From Heterostelium album PN500 (lineage: Eukaryota > Evosea > Eumycetozoa > Acytosteliales > Acytosteliaceae), in assembly GCF_000004825.1 (NCBI RefSeq), contig NW_008805075.1:807788-871787 (forward strand): DNA of 64,000 bases, written 5' to 3'. The notes beneath the pieces are model-generated. The model was not told the DNA's origin. It worked only from the letters and a program-made list of their open reading frames with translations, and ran no database searches. This document shows, one piece after another, positions 22,464 to 32,985 of the stretch; positions within the stretch are counted from its first letter, which is position 1; each line of letters starts with the position of its first letter. Position numbers and translations under genes: made by a program.

Positions 22464-23580
22464 AAAATAAAACAGTGGCAATTATCGGATGTGGACCTTC
22501 TGGTTTGGTTAGTTGTAAGTCTGCTTTGGAGTCAAGATTGATTCCAAAGGTATTCGAAAGAATAGTGATATCGGTGGTGTTTGGTGTCTGTCGAATGGCA
22601 AAGTTTGGGATTCATTAAGTACCAATCTATCTTTGAATACAATGATGTTGGGGGAAATCAAAAAAATACCATGGGTAATGGATAAATATTTACCTAAACC
22701 ACCAAACGACAGGTCATCTCCCAACGATTACAAGGAAGAACCATTAATTCTCCCGGTGGAATTGGTCTTCTAATCTAGAGAGGATGCCGACTTGGCCAAA
22801 AAGAAATTTAAATCGGTTCAACAAAACTTTATAGATACCAATGATTGGGCAGCAAAGATGTGTAGTAAACAACAAACTCATCGATCTTCAGAAACAATTG
22901 TCATCGGACAACACTCCATTTATTATCATCTCCAGGAACTATGCAGACTGTGTTCTCGCCGAAAAGATACATGTAGTTCAGCACCCAATAACAGAGATAC
23001 AAGGTAAAACCGTTTGGTTTGCCAATGGAGAGTCGAGAGAGATCGATCATATCGTTTTCGCCAATGTTTACACCTATGAACTACCCTATCTATGTGAAGA
23101 GGTGCTTAGAGGTCTGGAATACAATCCAAACGACAAGCTGATGCCAATCGTTCTACATAAATCAACCATTCATCCAACGCTACCGAATATCGGGTTTGTT
23201 AGTTGGTTCTCATCTGCGATGTTCCCAATCATTGAACTTCAAGTTAGTTGGCTCGCTTTAGTATTCTCAGAGGACTTGGCACCACTGACCAAAGAACAGA
23301 TCGCCGAAGGTATGAATGCAGAGAGAGCCATTCGCGATGCTCAATTCAAAAAGCAATATCCACATATAGAAATGGTTGAAAGGGTGAAGAAATCGCAACT
23401 ATCATTGGTGTGATTCCCAATCTAGAAAAGATAAAATCAGAAGATCCACACCTCTATAAATTGATTTACAACAAGGGTTTCTCAACTTCATCTTACAGAC
23501 TTACAGTACCACATTCAAACCCACAACTCGCTAAAAACATTCTAAATAAAATAAATGATAAATATTATTGTAAAATTTGA
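22464..23580 (+). pseudogene. Flavin-containing monooxygenase (FMO) pseudogene
   Basis: After a possible acceptor (TTTTAG, 22458-22463) the translation starts with the FAD-binding signature KTVAIIGCGPSGLVSCKSAL. In a second frame come SDIGGVWCLSNGKVWDSL and NTMMLGEIKKIPWV; in a third, EIQGKTVWFANGESREIDHI, YTYELPYL, STIHPTLPNIGFVSW and EDLAPLTKEQIAEG; and in a fourth, GEEIATIIGVIPNLEKI to a TGA at 23578-23580. At least three frame changes plus an in-frame stop near 22774 break it, and part of the middle seems deleted. Functional FMOs oxygenate N or S atoms using FAD and NADPH. The close match to the family suggests recent decay. Confidence 0.8.
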
Positions 23581-24104
23581 AAAAATCAAAATTTTTGAAA
23601 AAAATATTGGTAACCAGCCTAATTTTGAATATTCGTTTTTTCTATTTTTTTGTATTTTTTAATTTTTTATAATTATTTATTTTATCGAATGATATTATTG
23701 TTTGATAAAAGATATCTTTAATTTTGAAGATCATCAAGTATTTTCAACCTATTTATAAAAATGTAACTGCAACTATTCAAAAAACTAGTTATGAGAAAAT
23801 TAAAAGGAATTTTCTTTTTAACTTTATGATACTGAACGAGCTAGCTCGAAAATTAAATGATTAAAGATTCTATTTTTTTACACCTTTGATATTTTTTGAT
23901 TCAAAAAATATCTGGCTTTTGAAATCACCCACACCCAATTTTATTTTTTTCGAAACCAGTAGCCTGTAAAGATTAGTTATATTTTTATTTAATATCATTT
24001 AAATTTAATTAGATAAAACATAAAAAATTATTGTATATAAACTCAACAAATCGACAACTTTTTTTTTTTCTACAGAATAATAACAAATAATAGAACAGAT
24101 AATA
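23581..24104. other. Intergenic upstream of secreted protein gene
   Basis: AT-rich, about 520 bases, no gene seen. The last 100 bases hold the promoter and leader of the small secreted protein. Confidence 0.6.
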
Positions 24105-24452
24105 ATGAAATATCAAAATATCATTTTAGTTTTAGCAGTTTTGGTTGCTCTCTGTGGTGTTTGCTCAAGAGCTATTGCCGTCAAGGAACAAGATAGAAAG
24201 GTTGGTGACACTGGAACCTACACCATAATCGAGTACTACAGTCAAGATGGTTGTGATGAAAATGACTATGTTTCGAACCAATCTTGGTTAAATAAATCGT
24301 GCCAACAAGGTGTCTATTACTTCTGTACCCCAAATGACGACACCATCTTCAAGTACACATTCCCAACCCAATATTGCGACAATGGAGCACCAATCATTGA
24401 ATCCATTAAAGCTGGTTGTAACGGAAATGTTTCATACTCCTGTTATCATTAA
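24105..24452 (+). CDS. Small secreted Cys-rich protein
   Basis: Single exon, 115 residues. Residues 1-25 form a textbook signal peptide (MKYQNIILVLAVLVALCGVC.., cleavage probably after AIA). The mature part of about 90 residues has six Cys, allowing three disulfides (GCDEN, KSCQQ, YFCTP, YCDNG, GCNGN, SYSCYH), and several N-glycosylation sites (NQS, NKS, NVS). No known domain is recognised; the spacing suggests a compact extracellular fold. It is probably secreted or a spore-coat/matrix-type protein, which is inference only. Confidence 0.8.
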   Translation: MKYQNIILVLAVLVALCGVCSRAIAVKEQDRKVGDTGTYTIIEYYSQDGCDENDYVSNQSWLNKSCQQGVYYFCTPNDDTIFKYTFPTQYCDNGAPIIESIKAGCNGNVSYSCYH

Positions 24453-24739
24453 AAGATCAAAACTAAAAATATATTAAATTAATAAACATGTAATCTGTGT
24501 ATATATTCATATTACTTTTATTAGTTCACTTTCATATATAAAAGGTTATTTGTTTTTGAAACCAGTTCCAATTGATTTTATTGTAAAAAACATAAATTAC
24601 AAGTTTTGGTTGCTTTAGATGAGAAGTGATGAGATGATTACTCCAGAGATTAGAATGAAAATAATCCAATGGTCTTTAATTTTATTGACAGCATATAGTG
24701 CAGGATTGTTTGTAAGCAACCAACTATCAACTTGTTCAT

Positions 24740-25321
24740 CTACTGCAACAAATGTTTGCTTGAAAATCCTTCAGTTCTATTCTTTTTTAGCCAATCCAAT
24801 ACATTGATTTGATTGTTGAAGGAGGCACCATCGAATGCATCACAGGAACATCCTTCAGTGCGATTAAAATGGAGAAATTCAATAACAGCTATGAACCTGA
24901 AATAAGCGGCTTTGTCAATCGCTTTTACCGTACAACCTTCAGTTCTGTTGAAATGCAACCATTTTACAACAGAGAGATGTCCGTTTTTTGATGCATTGTC
25001 TAATGCCTCAGTACTAGATCCTTCAGAGCGATTTAAATGGAGCCACTCAACGACTTTCAAGAATCCATTTTCAGCAGACTTGTTCATTGCCTCCACTGAA
25101 CATTCACCAATATTATTGTAGTGCATCCATTTTAGAACTTCTAGATATCCGTATTCAGCTGCCAGATCTAGTAGCTTTATCGATAGAGAGCCAGGATATA
25201 CATGACGATCCTTATTCTGTGACTTTAAAAACCACTTTGATTTCTTCGTATTTTGTTCCACCCACACTAATTTATGAGTAAAAATACTCGACTTAGATTT
25301 TTTTCGAAAAAAAAAACTCAT
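24740..25321 (-). CDS. Short ankyrin-like repeat family protein (193 aa)
   Basis: Single exon, 193 residues. The N-terminus (MSFFFRKKSKSSIFTHKLVW) lacks the usual F-box-like opening. Five modules follow, such as LLDLAAEYGYLEVLKWMH, MNKSAENGFLKVVEWLHLNR and ASKNGHLSVVKWLHFNRTE, ending with a stop inside a module. Compared with the 683 and 697-residue relatives this is only about a quarter length. It could be a functional short member or a truncated copy with an acquired start. Confidence 0.65.
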   Translation of the reverse strand: MSFFFRKKSKSSIFTHKLVWVEQNTKKSKWFLKSQNKDRHVYPGSLSIKLLDLAAEYGYLEVLKWMHYNNIGECSVEAMNKSAENGFLKVVEWLHLNRSEGSSTEALDNASKNGHLSVVKWLHFNRTEGCTVKAIDKAAYFRFIAVIEFLHFNRTEGCSCDAFDGASFNNQINVLDWLKKNRTEGFSSKHLLQ

Positions 25322-26099
25322 TCTAGGTTGACCACTTTAAAAATGTGTTGTTTTTCAATTTTGCCAAGGTTACCAATATTAAATTTTCGATCAAAAAAAA
25401 AAAAAAAAAATCGACTTAATATAAATCATTGAATAATAATCATATATATTGAATAATAAAATAATTTTATCGCTCCTTACATACTTATACTATTAGCTAA
25501 TCTTTATATTTATATTAATAATTAAATCGTTATCATTATTAAATAAGTGTATAGTAAAAATCAATAAATAAAAATAAAATAAAAAGAATCATAATTTAAT
25601 AAATAAGGTAATTTCAACGATTTTCACTTAACATTTTAATACAATATAATTTTATTTATTTATCTATAAGATATACTACATCTAACTTCACCTTTTCCAT
25701 ATAACTTCTTTCTTTTCCTTCTCTATACGATATAGTTCTTTTGTTATTATCATTTATTGTATAATCATCCACTACAATTTTTTCGTAGTTGTTACGAAGT
25801 TTTTACATAGTATTCAACTCAATAAATGCAAAAAAAAAAAAATTTGTATGAAAAAGCATACTACGAATGGGATTCGTTATGCCCTTTTTTACACTTTAAA
25901 TTCGTAGTTGTTACGACAATTTATTTTTTAATGAGAAAAAAAAATGTTAAATAACTTTAAAAAGAACACTTGCAACGATTTTATAGATAATCTATATTAT
26001 AAATGAGAATATTTATTTTTTTGTTAATCATAATTACTATATTAGTATTTATTAAGAAGATAAAGCTTTTAAATGTAAACATACCAATATTGCATTCAT
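25322..26099. other. Intergenic with small repeated TCGTAGTTGTTACGA motif
   Basis: AT-rich, no gene. TTCGTAGTTGTTACGA occurs near 25789 and again near 25902 in the same orientation. Between them near 25858-25880 lies a hairpin, CATACTACGAATGGGATTCGTTATG in outline (stem ACGAAT/ATTCGT). The cluster of about 150 bases looks like a degenerate palindromic repeat. Confidence 0.45.
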
Positions 26100-26690
26100 A
26101 GACATGTCTCATAGTTGAATCTACTATTGCAAAAGATCGTCAATGCATCATCGATCTCTACAATGTCAGTTTCATTTGTCTTTTGTATCTTTTCACCACC
26201 TTGTTTGAATTTGATACTGTTTTCAAATGAATTATTGATTATACTATACAATGTTTGTTATTGTAGCTTCCCACCAAGTGCTATATCGACACCATCTATT
26301 TTTTTTTTTTTTTGTTAGTTCACATTCTAAACATCAATTAAATATACACTGGAATGACATACTATTTGATTTAGCAAAGACCTTTTGTCCATTTTGGAAT
26401 AACGATGGGCGAACATCAGATGATCGATAATTCTTCTCTCTCTTTGTGTTGTTTGTCTTTGTTGTATTTCAGAAGTTCGAACGATCGTTGTTGTTCTGTG
26501 GTTGTAGTTGCTGTAATTTGAGTTGTTGCTGCTGTTGATGTTGATATTGTTGTTGTTGGTTCGTTGGTCGCATTTGTAGTGTTTGTTGGTTTAGTAGCAA
26601 TATCTGCTGAGAAAGATATTCGATCTCCATATCTTGACTCTCCAAATAACTAATAAACAATACTCCTAAATATAATAAATAAATACTCAA
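26100..26690 (-). pseudogene. Remnant of a Gln-rich protein gene, duplicated at 42.3-42.9 kb
   Basis: The minus strand at 26690-26469 encodes SYLESQDMEIEYLSQQILLL followed by a Gln-rich tail. A frame change leads into ELLKYNKDKQHKERRIIDHL, and near 26150-26240 a further piece (SFENSIKF, TNETDIVEIDD) appears. The first part is about 97% identical over about 165 bases to 42783-42950 on the plus strand, and the TDIVEID piece resembles 42390-42415. Both copies are broken. The parent protein is not recognised. The order of the pieces differs between copies, so at least one is rearranged. Confidence 0.5.
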
Positions 26691-27253
26691 CTCAAATATT
26701 AAATTTGAATATTTAATATTTATTATAAATATATATCAAATATATTTTAATATAAATATTAAATAAATATAAACTTTATTAAATTTATAGATCTATAAAT
26801 TAAATAATTTTCTAAACCTCGATCGGTTATATCAATAAAATTATTATTAAATGTTAATATAACAACACTATGTGAATGAATTGAAGTACGATATAATTGA
26901 ATTGAATTATTTAATTTTATAATAACTCTAATTAACACATTTTTCACTTTGACATACAAAAATACATATGTATATATTCATATTTGTATGATTTTTTTGA
27001 AAAATACAAATAAAACAAATTATTTTTTTTTCATATACATATAGTTCATTGACTGTTTATACCATTATAAAAGGATCAAGATATTAAATGAATGTTTAGG
27101 AGTTGAATTGATTCGTGGTGCGTTGTACTTGTACGGAATTTAATTGGTTAACTTAATCTATTTGAAAAACATACCAGTGTGTAGAAATTTCAAACTACAT
27201 ATGTCATACTATATGTCATACAGTCATTGACTAATTACATATATAATAAAATA
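26691..27253. other. Intergenic left of the hAT element
   Basis: Very AT-rich; palindromic TATTTAAATATTAA-like runs at 26695-26765. No gene seen. Confidence 0.5.
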
Positions 27254-30200
27254 GTTATATCACAGTCTGTGAGACTATATAGTAGTCGGTGTATAGTATT
27301 TAAATTGCTAATACACCAAAAAATACATAAAGTCAAGTGATTAAAATCAAAAAACGTTTTATAAACTATATATGATATATGACATACATATTCACATGTG
27401 AAATGTAGTATAAATTTTTTAATTTCAATAGTATTACTGATATTATTTGATTTATTATTTAACTCTTGTAACTATTTGAATAATATGTATTTCAAACACT
27501 AACTTTGATCATAAATTTGGTATATGTGCGATGGGGAGGTAAATTCAAGATTTTGAAAAATATTTATCAAATATTTAACAATATTTATGAATTTTTTTTA
27601 AATTTATTTTTTGATTTCACATTTATTACAATTATAAATTTTTGATTGATTCAGTGTTAGAGTTTTAGAATTTATTAATAATAATTAATTTTATAATAGT
27701 TATAAAATGAGTGAAAAATATCACCCTTATAGTTCATCTGATAAAGAAATAAAAAAAAGATCCAATAAATATAATAGTTCTATTTATGAACACTTTTTTA
27801 AATTTATAGATTCGAATGATAAGAATTTAATTAAAATGAAGTGTAAATACTGTCAAGTATTTACTTTTAAATACGATAAGGTAGACAAAAAATCAGTGTC
27901 TAGTGGTTTAGGATGGGCACATCTTGAGAGTAAGATTTTTAAATTTAACAAAATAATAACAATTTCAAGTGATCTGATTGTCCTATTATATTTCTTTCTC
28001 TATAATTTTTTTATAGATGTGAGATTATCTTGCCACAAAGAAAGTGAAATAGATTGGTCGTATGTCGCAGAACAAAAAAGGAAAAAAGCAGAAACACTTG
28101 CACTTGCTATATCAAAACCTTTTAGTCAAGGTGTATCAGAGTATGTATATATGATCTTAAATTGAATATTCAATTATTAACTATATTAAAATAGGGAATT
28201 ATTAATAGATTTAGTAATCAAAAAAAATCTTCCCTTCAACTTAACAGAGGATGAGAGATTTAAAAATTTTATTTCATCGTTAAGAGCAGAGTTCAATTTA
28301 GTTGGTGGAGATACTATTAAAAATAGAATAATAAAAAGATATGATGATCAAGTTGTACAACTCAGAGAGTATTTCAAGACTATGGATTCCAAAATCAGTT
28401 TCTGTTTCGATATCTGGAGTGTCAAGGATATCTCTTTTTTGGGTGTAACTGGTCATTGGATCGATAGTCAATTTAAAGCTAGAAAGTGTTTGTTAGGAAT
28501 GGAGAGCCTAAAAAGCGATAAAACAGGTAGGTATTGTAAAATGAATTTTTAATTTACAATTTATTAATTCAATCAAATATTATTTTATTAACATGATTCA
28601 GGTATAACTCTATCAAAACTTTTTTTTGATGTTATAGAAAAGTTTGATATCTCCAAAAAGATAATGTGCACCACTTCTGACAACTGCTCGAACAACCACA
28701 CTACAGTGGAGAACATTGTCAAAAACCAAGATCCTTCCAATGATTACAAAGGATTCCAGGGTGGACATATTTTATGTTTGAACCATGTGATTAATTTAGG
28801 TAAGTGAATATAATAAAAATAATACATTAGCTATTCAAGTTATATAAAAATAAAAAAAATATTAAAATATTAATATTTTGTTTTAAACAAACAATTTGTT
28901 CCTATACATCATTGAATTTATTAACCCTTCTTTTTCAGCAATAAAAGCATTTATAGGAGATAAATCAACGAAATATCTTTTCGATAAAATTCACTCCTAT
29001 GGTTCAAATTTAAGAAACTCCAGTAACCAAACAGATGCTTTTTTTGGGTAAGAAACACAATTATAATTTTTTTTTTACATAATTAATAAAAAAATTTTTA
29101 AAATTTTAGAATTTTTGAAATTCTAAAAACTGAAAAGAAGGACAGGTTAAAGCCAAAAGTATTGAACCCAATCCGTTGGTCATCAGCTTTTCAGATGACT
29201 AGTAGATTCATCAGGATCAAAGAGGCAGTTGAATACGACATTAAATATAAGATTACGAAACATGATATCCATCTCACTACCGATGAATGGGATATCATCA
29301 AACAAATCAATAAATTCTTGGATGGTGTGGATTTTATTACTTTGGCATTACAAGGAGCTGATGTTAATCTGTCTTGCAGTTTACCTGTGTATGGTCGGCT
29401 CTTGGACATTGGAGAGGAATGGAAAACCAATAAGATTCTCAAGACTGCTGCTGAAGCCTTTTGGAAAGAAATAGATGTATGTAATCATATTTTATTAACA
29501 TTTGCATTTTCAAATTTGAAGGGTTTTTAAAAAAACTTTTTTTTTTGAAAACTATTAATCATATAAACATTCATAAACTTTTTAGGGTTACTATACAACA
29601 CTTGATTATGGAATAGAACCATTTTATATCTCAACTTTTCTTGCACCATTCACCAAATTAGAGGTATTTAAAAGTGAATTTTGGAAAGATTATTGGAATA
29701 ACATAAACAATTCAATTGAATCAATTTATACTAAATATGGAGGTACTAAGGGAAATAAAACCAGTATAGAATCAGTCAAACCAGAGATGGATAGAATGAA
29801 GTTTATTTTATCCACTCAAAAGATAGTAAGTTAAATTAATTTTTATATCTACACTATCAATACTCTTATTATATTTATTAATTTTTATTTTTATTTCAAC
29901 AAGATTATTGTTGAACAAAATGAGAATGAATTATCAAAATATAAAAATCTACCAACTACATTCTCAAATGACTCATTGCAGTATTGGAAAGAGAATCAAA
30001 TTGAGTTCCCAGTTCTATCTAGGATTGCTAGAGACTATCTCGCCATTCAATGCACATCTACACCTGCAGAGATTGAATTCCGTTACAGCTCTGACATGCT
30101 CACTAAAAATAGGTGGTCTCTTGGGAAAACAGTTATCAAATCACAAGTCTGTTCTAACAGCATTTCTAAATTAGATTTTATCAAATAATCAATTAAATAA

Positions 30201-30282
30201 ATCAATTAAATTTAATAATATTCATCTATTAATAGTACTGAGGAGTGTTGAATAATCCAAATCACAGCACTGTGATATAACA
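27254..30282 (+). mobile_element. hAT-superfamily DNA transposon, apparently complete
   Basis: About 3.0 kb. A candidate terminal inverted repeat GTTATATCACAGTCTGTGA (27254-27272) is matched at the other end (30263-30282) by the reverse complement of GTTATATCACAGTGCTGTGA: 19 of 20 positions with one gap. The repeat is itself partly palindromic (TCACAG..CTGTGA). No clear 8-bp target duplication; ATAAAATA before the left repeat and TTAAAATA two bases beyond the right one are a weak candidate. It encloses one eight-exon transposase on the plus strand. The outer boundary may lie a few tens of bases further out (CAGT at 27221, CACTG at 30298-30302). Confidence 0.7.
27707..30188 (+). CDS. hAT transposase (BED finger, RNase H-like core, hAT-C dimerisation domain)
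   Basis: Eight exons, 27707-27929, 28017-28140, 28195-28526, 28602-28799, 28939-29047, 29110-29476, 29586-29825, 29904-30188, join with no stop or phase error to 625 residues. The N-terminal BED-like zinc finger (MKCKYCQVF, then HLENVRLSCH) is split by intron 1. The core has CFDIWS (first catalytic Asp), TTSDNCSNN (second Asp), CLNHVINLAIKAF (the hAT C-x2-H signature), NPIRWSSAFQM, and the C-terminal dimerisation domain with LARDYLAIQCTSTPAEIEF-type sequence (catalytic Glu) and SLGKTVIKSQV. Function: cut-and-paste transposition in the nucleus. Full openness across eight exons means a young insertion or a domesticated gene under selection. Confidence 0.88.
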
Positions 30283-30806
30283 CTTAAAATATCATTCACT
30301 GTTGTATCTGTATTTATTTATTTTCTGTTTTATCATAAATATAATTGTAAATTGAGAATTATTGATTTATTTAAATTTATTTACTCACCTATTTCAACCA
30401 TATATATATATATATATTCTCTCTCTTCTTTTCAATTTTTTTTTCTCAGTGTTTATAAACATTACTCACACTTCTTGTTTATTTTATATGATTTGCTTGA
30501 GTATTTGTTCACAATTTAATGTGGATATATACTTGTTTACAAAACTATTTAGAACTCTATCTCATGTTAACTTACAGAATTTTCAAAAATAACTATTTTC
30601 TGATCATTTTAATTATTTTTTGTTGTAAAACTTTATTTTTTGAATAATATATTTTGTAATCTTTTTAACTTTTTTAACTTTTTATATAATATTGTAAAAT
30701 ATTATTTTTTACTGTAAACTCATTCATTACTTTGATAGTATAGAATTTAATATAAATAGCAAATCATATTTTCATTTTTGTATAGAAAAAACAATTTATA
30801 TTAAGA
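30283..30806. other. Intergenic right of the hAT element
   Basis: AT-rich with TATATA and TTTTAACTTTTT runs; no gene. Includes the leader of the zinc-finger gene at 30807. Confidence 0.5.
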
Positions 30807-31266
30807 ATGAAGATTATAATAGATTTGACAAAAGAAAACAAGTATACAGAAGAAATCATTGATCTCACATATGAAATCAATAACAACAGCAATAACAACA
30901 ACATAAACAACAACATCATCCATATAAATCAATTCCAACTTAATTTAAAGAGGAATCTTATGATTTATATCACTGATTTGGAAGATTATATTTTCAACAA
31001 AATATTAGAAAATAAAAAAAATAAATTTTCAACATTAATTAAATATTTTACTTTTTCGCGTCTCACCAGCAGATTCGAATGTAATTTATGTGAATGTTTC
31101 ACAATTTCATTATCAAACAAAAAGGTTGGACATTGTGCAACCTCTCATATTAATGGTATGTTAATTCTTTTTTTAATAAATATTTAAGCTAATTCGAATC
31201 TATTTTCTGTTTTTCTTTTTTCCATATTTAGCATGTTGCCAACAATACCCAAATATAAACCTTTGA
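30807..31266 (+). CDS. Small protein with BED-like zinc finger, unknown
   Basis: Two exons, 30807-31155 and 31232-31266 (GTATGT donor, TTTAG acceptor), 127 residues. The first 80 residues include an Asn run. The C-terminal part FECNLCECFTISLS..GHCATSHIN plus the second exon (ACCQQYPNINL) gives a C-x2-C..H..H pattern like a degenerate BED finger, similar in layout to the N-terminus of the hAT transposase 3 kb away. It may derive from a transposase N-terminus. No other domain. It is convergent with the gene at 31521. Confidence 0.5.
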
Positions 31267-31520
31267 GTATATTGACAACACCACAGATGTGCATGCACTG
31301 CCACTGAAAATAAACATTAAAATAAATAAATTTAGATTATTTAACAATTATTCTTTATAACTGTGTTTAAACATTTTATTTATTATTGAATTTTCTTTAT
31401 TATTTATTTGATAAATGTTTTATTTATTATATTTGTTTGTAAATATTAATTAAATATTAAATATTTTTTAAATTAAATATTTTAAAATTATTTATTTATA
31501 TTTGAGAGAATTTTGTCATA

Positions 31521-31850
31521 TTAGGGAGTATTGCTTGAAATAAATATATCATTCTCTTTTTTCTTGAATTCATTTTCAAGACTTAATTTAAAAATAGATG
31601 ATAAATATTTAATTTGCTCCTCTGGCTCTAAATTTAAATATTTCTGTAGGGTCATTCCACTTCCAAATAATCTTTCATAATTATCTAATTCTTGATCGAA
31701 TTCTATATAATATAAAATATTGTTTTGTTCGGCGTTGGCGCCCATTTCTGTGTATGTTGGAATATTTAAAGTTGGTTGAAATAAATTATTATCTAGTTCC
31801 TTTAGAGATCTTTTTATATCTTGAGTGTCTGTTTCATTATTTTTATTCAT
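31521..31850 (-). CDS. Small acidic protein, unknown
   Basis: Single exon, 109 residues, about a quarter Asp/Glu/Asn. The sequence has coding composition (IPTYTEMGANAEQNNILYYI, FGSGMTLQKYLNLEPEEQI). No domain is recognised. It lies just beyond the 3' end of the Tnp2-type transposase, same strand, with a 44-base poly-A run between. It could be a second gene of that transposon or an independent host gene. Confidence 0.5.
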   Translation of the reverse strand: MNKNNETDTQDIKRSLKELDNNLFQPTLNIPTYTEMGANAEQNNILYYIEFDQELDNYERLFGSGMTLQKYLNLEPEEQIKYLSSIFKLSLENEFKKKENDIFISSNTP

Positions 31851-31900
31851 TTTAGGAAGTTTTTTAAAGGGTAAATTTTCAAAATAAATACGTCGAGAAC

Positions 31901-31901
<1 letters not shown>

Positions 31902-31945
<44 letters not shown>
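31902..31945. repeat. Poly-A homopolymer, 44 bases
   Basis: An uninterrupted run of 44 A on the plus strand (T on the sense strand of the neighbouring transposase, just past its stop). It is the longest homopolymer in the window. Confidence 0.95.
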
Positions 31946-31947
<2 letters not shown>

Positions 31948-31966
31948 CAAAGGTTCAACACTAGAA

Positions 31967-32946
31967 TTATTTATAAAAATTCCTCATTTGTTTATTTGTA
32001 AATTTTATTGATTTTGTATCTATAATATTAAAATAGTTAGATTTAGGCCATACATCTACTTTATATTGTAATTGCTCAACATTTATAATTTCTGTTGGAC
32101 TATTTTCATCAACATAAAAAGGTGTATTATATTCTAGTAGTTTTTTTAGTTTTTCACGCATTGCTTTGTCACCTTTGCCTAATACATCATCTATTTCTTT
32201 TAATAAAAATCTATTGCTTTTAGGTATATATGGCTGTACCTATATTTATGTACACTGAATGTTAATATTTTTACTTTGTTAAATGTATTATTATTAATTA
32301 CATACCTCTATTAACAATTTTTGTTCAAAATCGTTGTTTCTTATTAAAAAAATATTTTTAATAATTCCATATCTAATATTTTTATTATTATTATTTAAAT
32401 ATTTAATTGATGGTTTGGATTTATAGCACGAATATATATCATTATTTAATTGAAATGATTTAATATGTTGAGCTTTGCTTTGATCAAAAATTATATTTGT
32501 TTGTTGAGTAATGTGGTCTAATGTTTGCTGAGGAATTTTGTTATTTGTTTTAAAAGTTTTAGCATATACATAAACTACAATATTATTATTTATTTCTTCC
32601 ACAAAATAATCTTCTGTTTCTCCATTAATTATAAAGTTTAATCGTCCAATTAAAAAAATAATGAAAAATTTCTCGGGATTGAAATGATTTGAACATATCT
32701 ATTTATAAATATTAATAAAAATGTATACCAAAAATTAAAATAAAAGATATTGTCGATATATCACTTATACATACTGATTCCTTGTTTTTAAATACTTGGT
32801 GAGTATTTTCCATTCGATTTAGATTGATGCGTAGATTTCTATTCGGATGTCCGAATCTACGAATGTCTTCCGAAAGATGATTCAGCAAATGGTCATTTGG
32901 TGTAACTCGTACTTTCACATTTTTAAGACTTCGAGTAAGTGTATTA

Positions 32947-32985
<39 letters not shown>

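Noticed and set aside
27176-30302. CAGTG at 27176 or CAGT at 27221 and CACTG at 30298-30302 as true hAT termini
   Set aside because: They fit the usual hAT terminal bases, but the adjoining sequences do not form matching inverted repeats at equal distance and no 8-bp duplication was found. Kept only as an alternative boundary.
31902-31945. 44-base A run as the tail of a retrotransposed copy
   Set aside because: No target-site duplication or processed gene next to it; long homopolymers are common in this genome.
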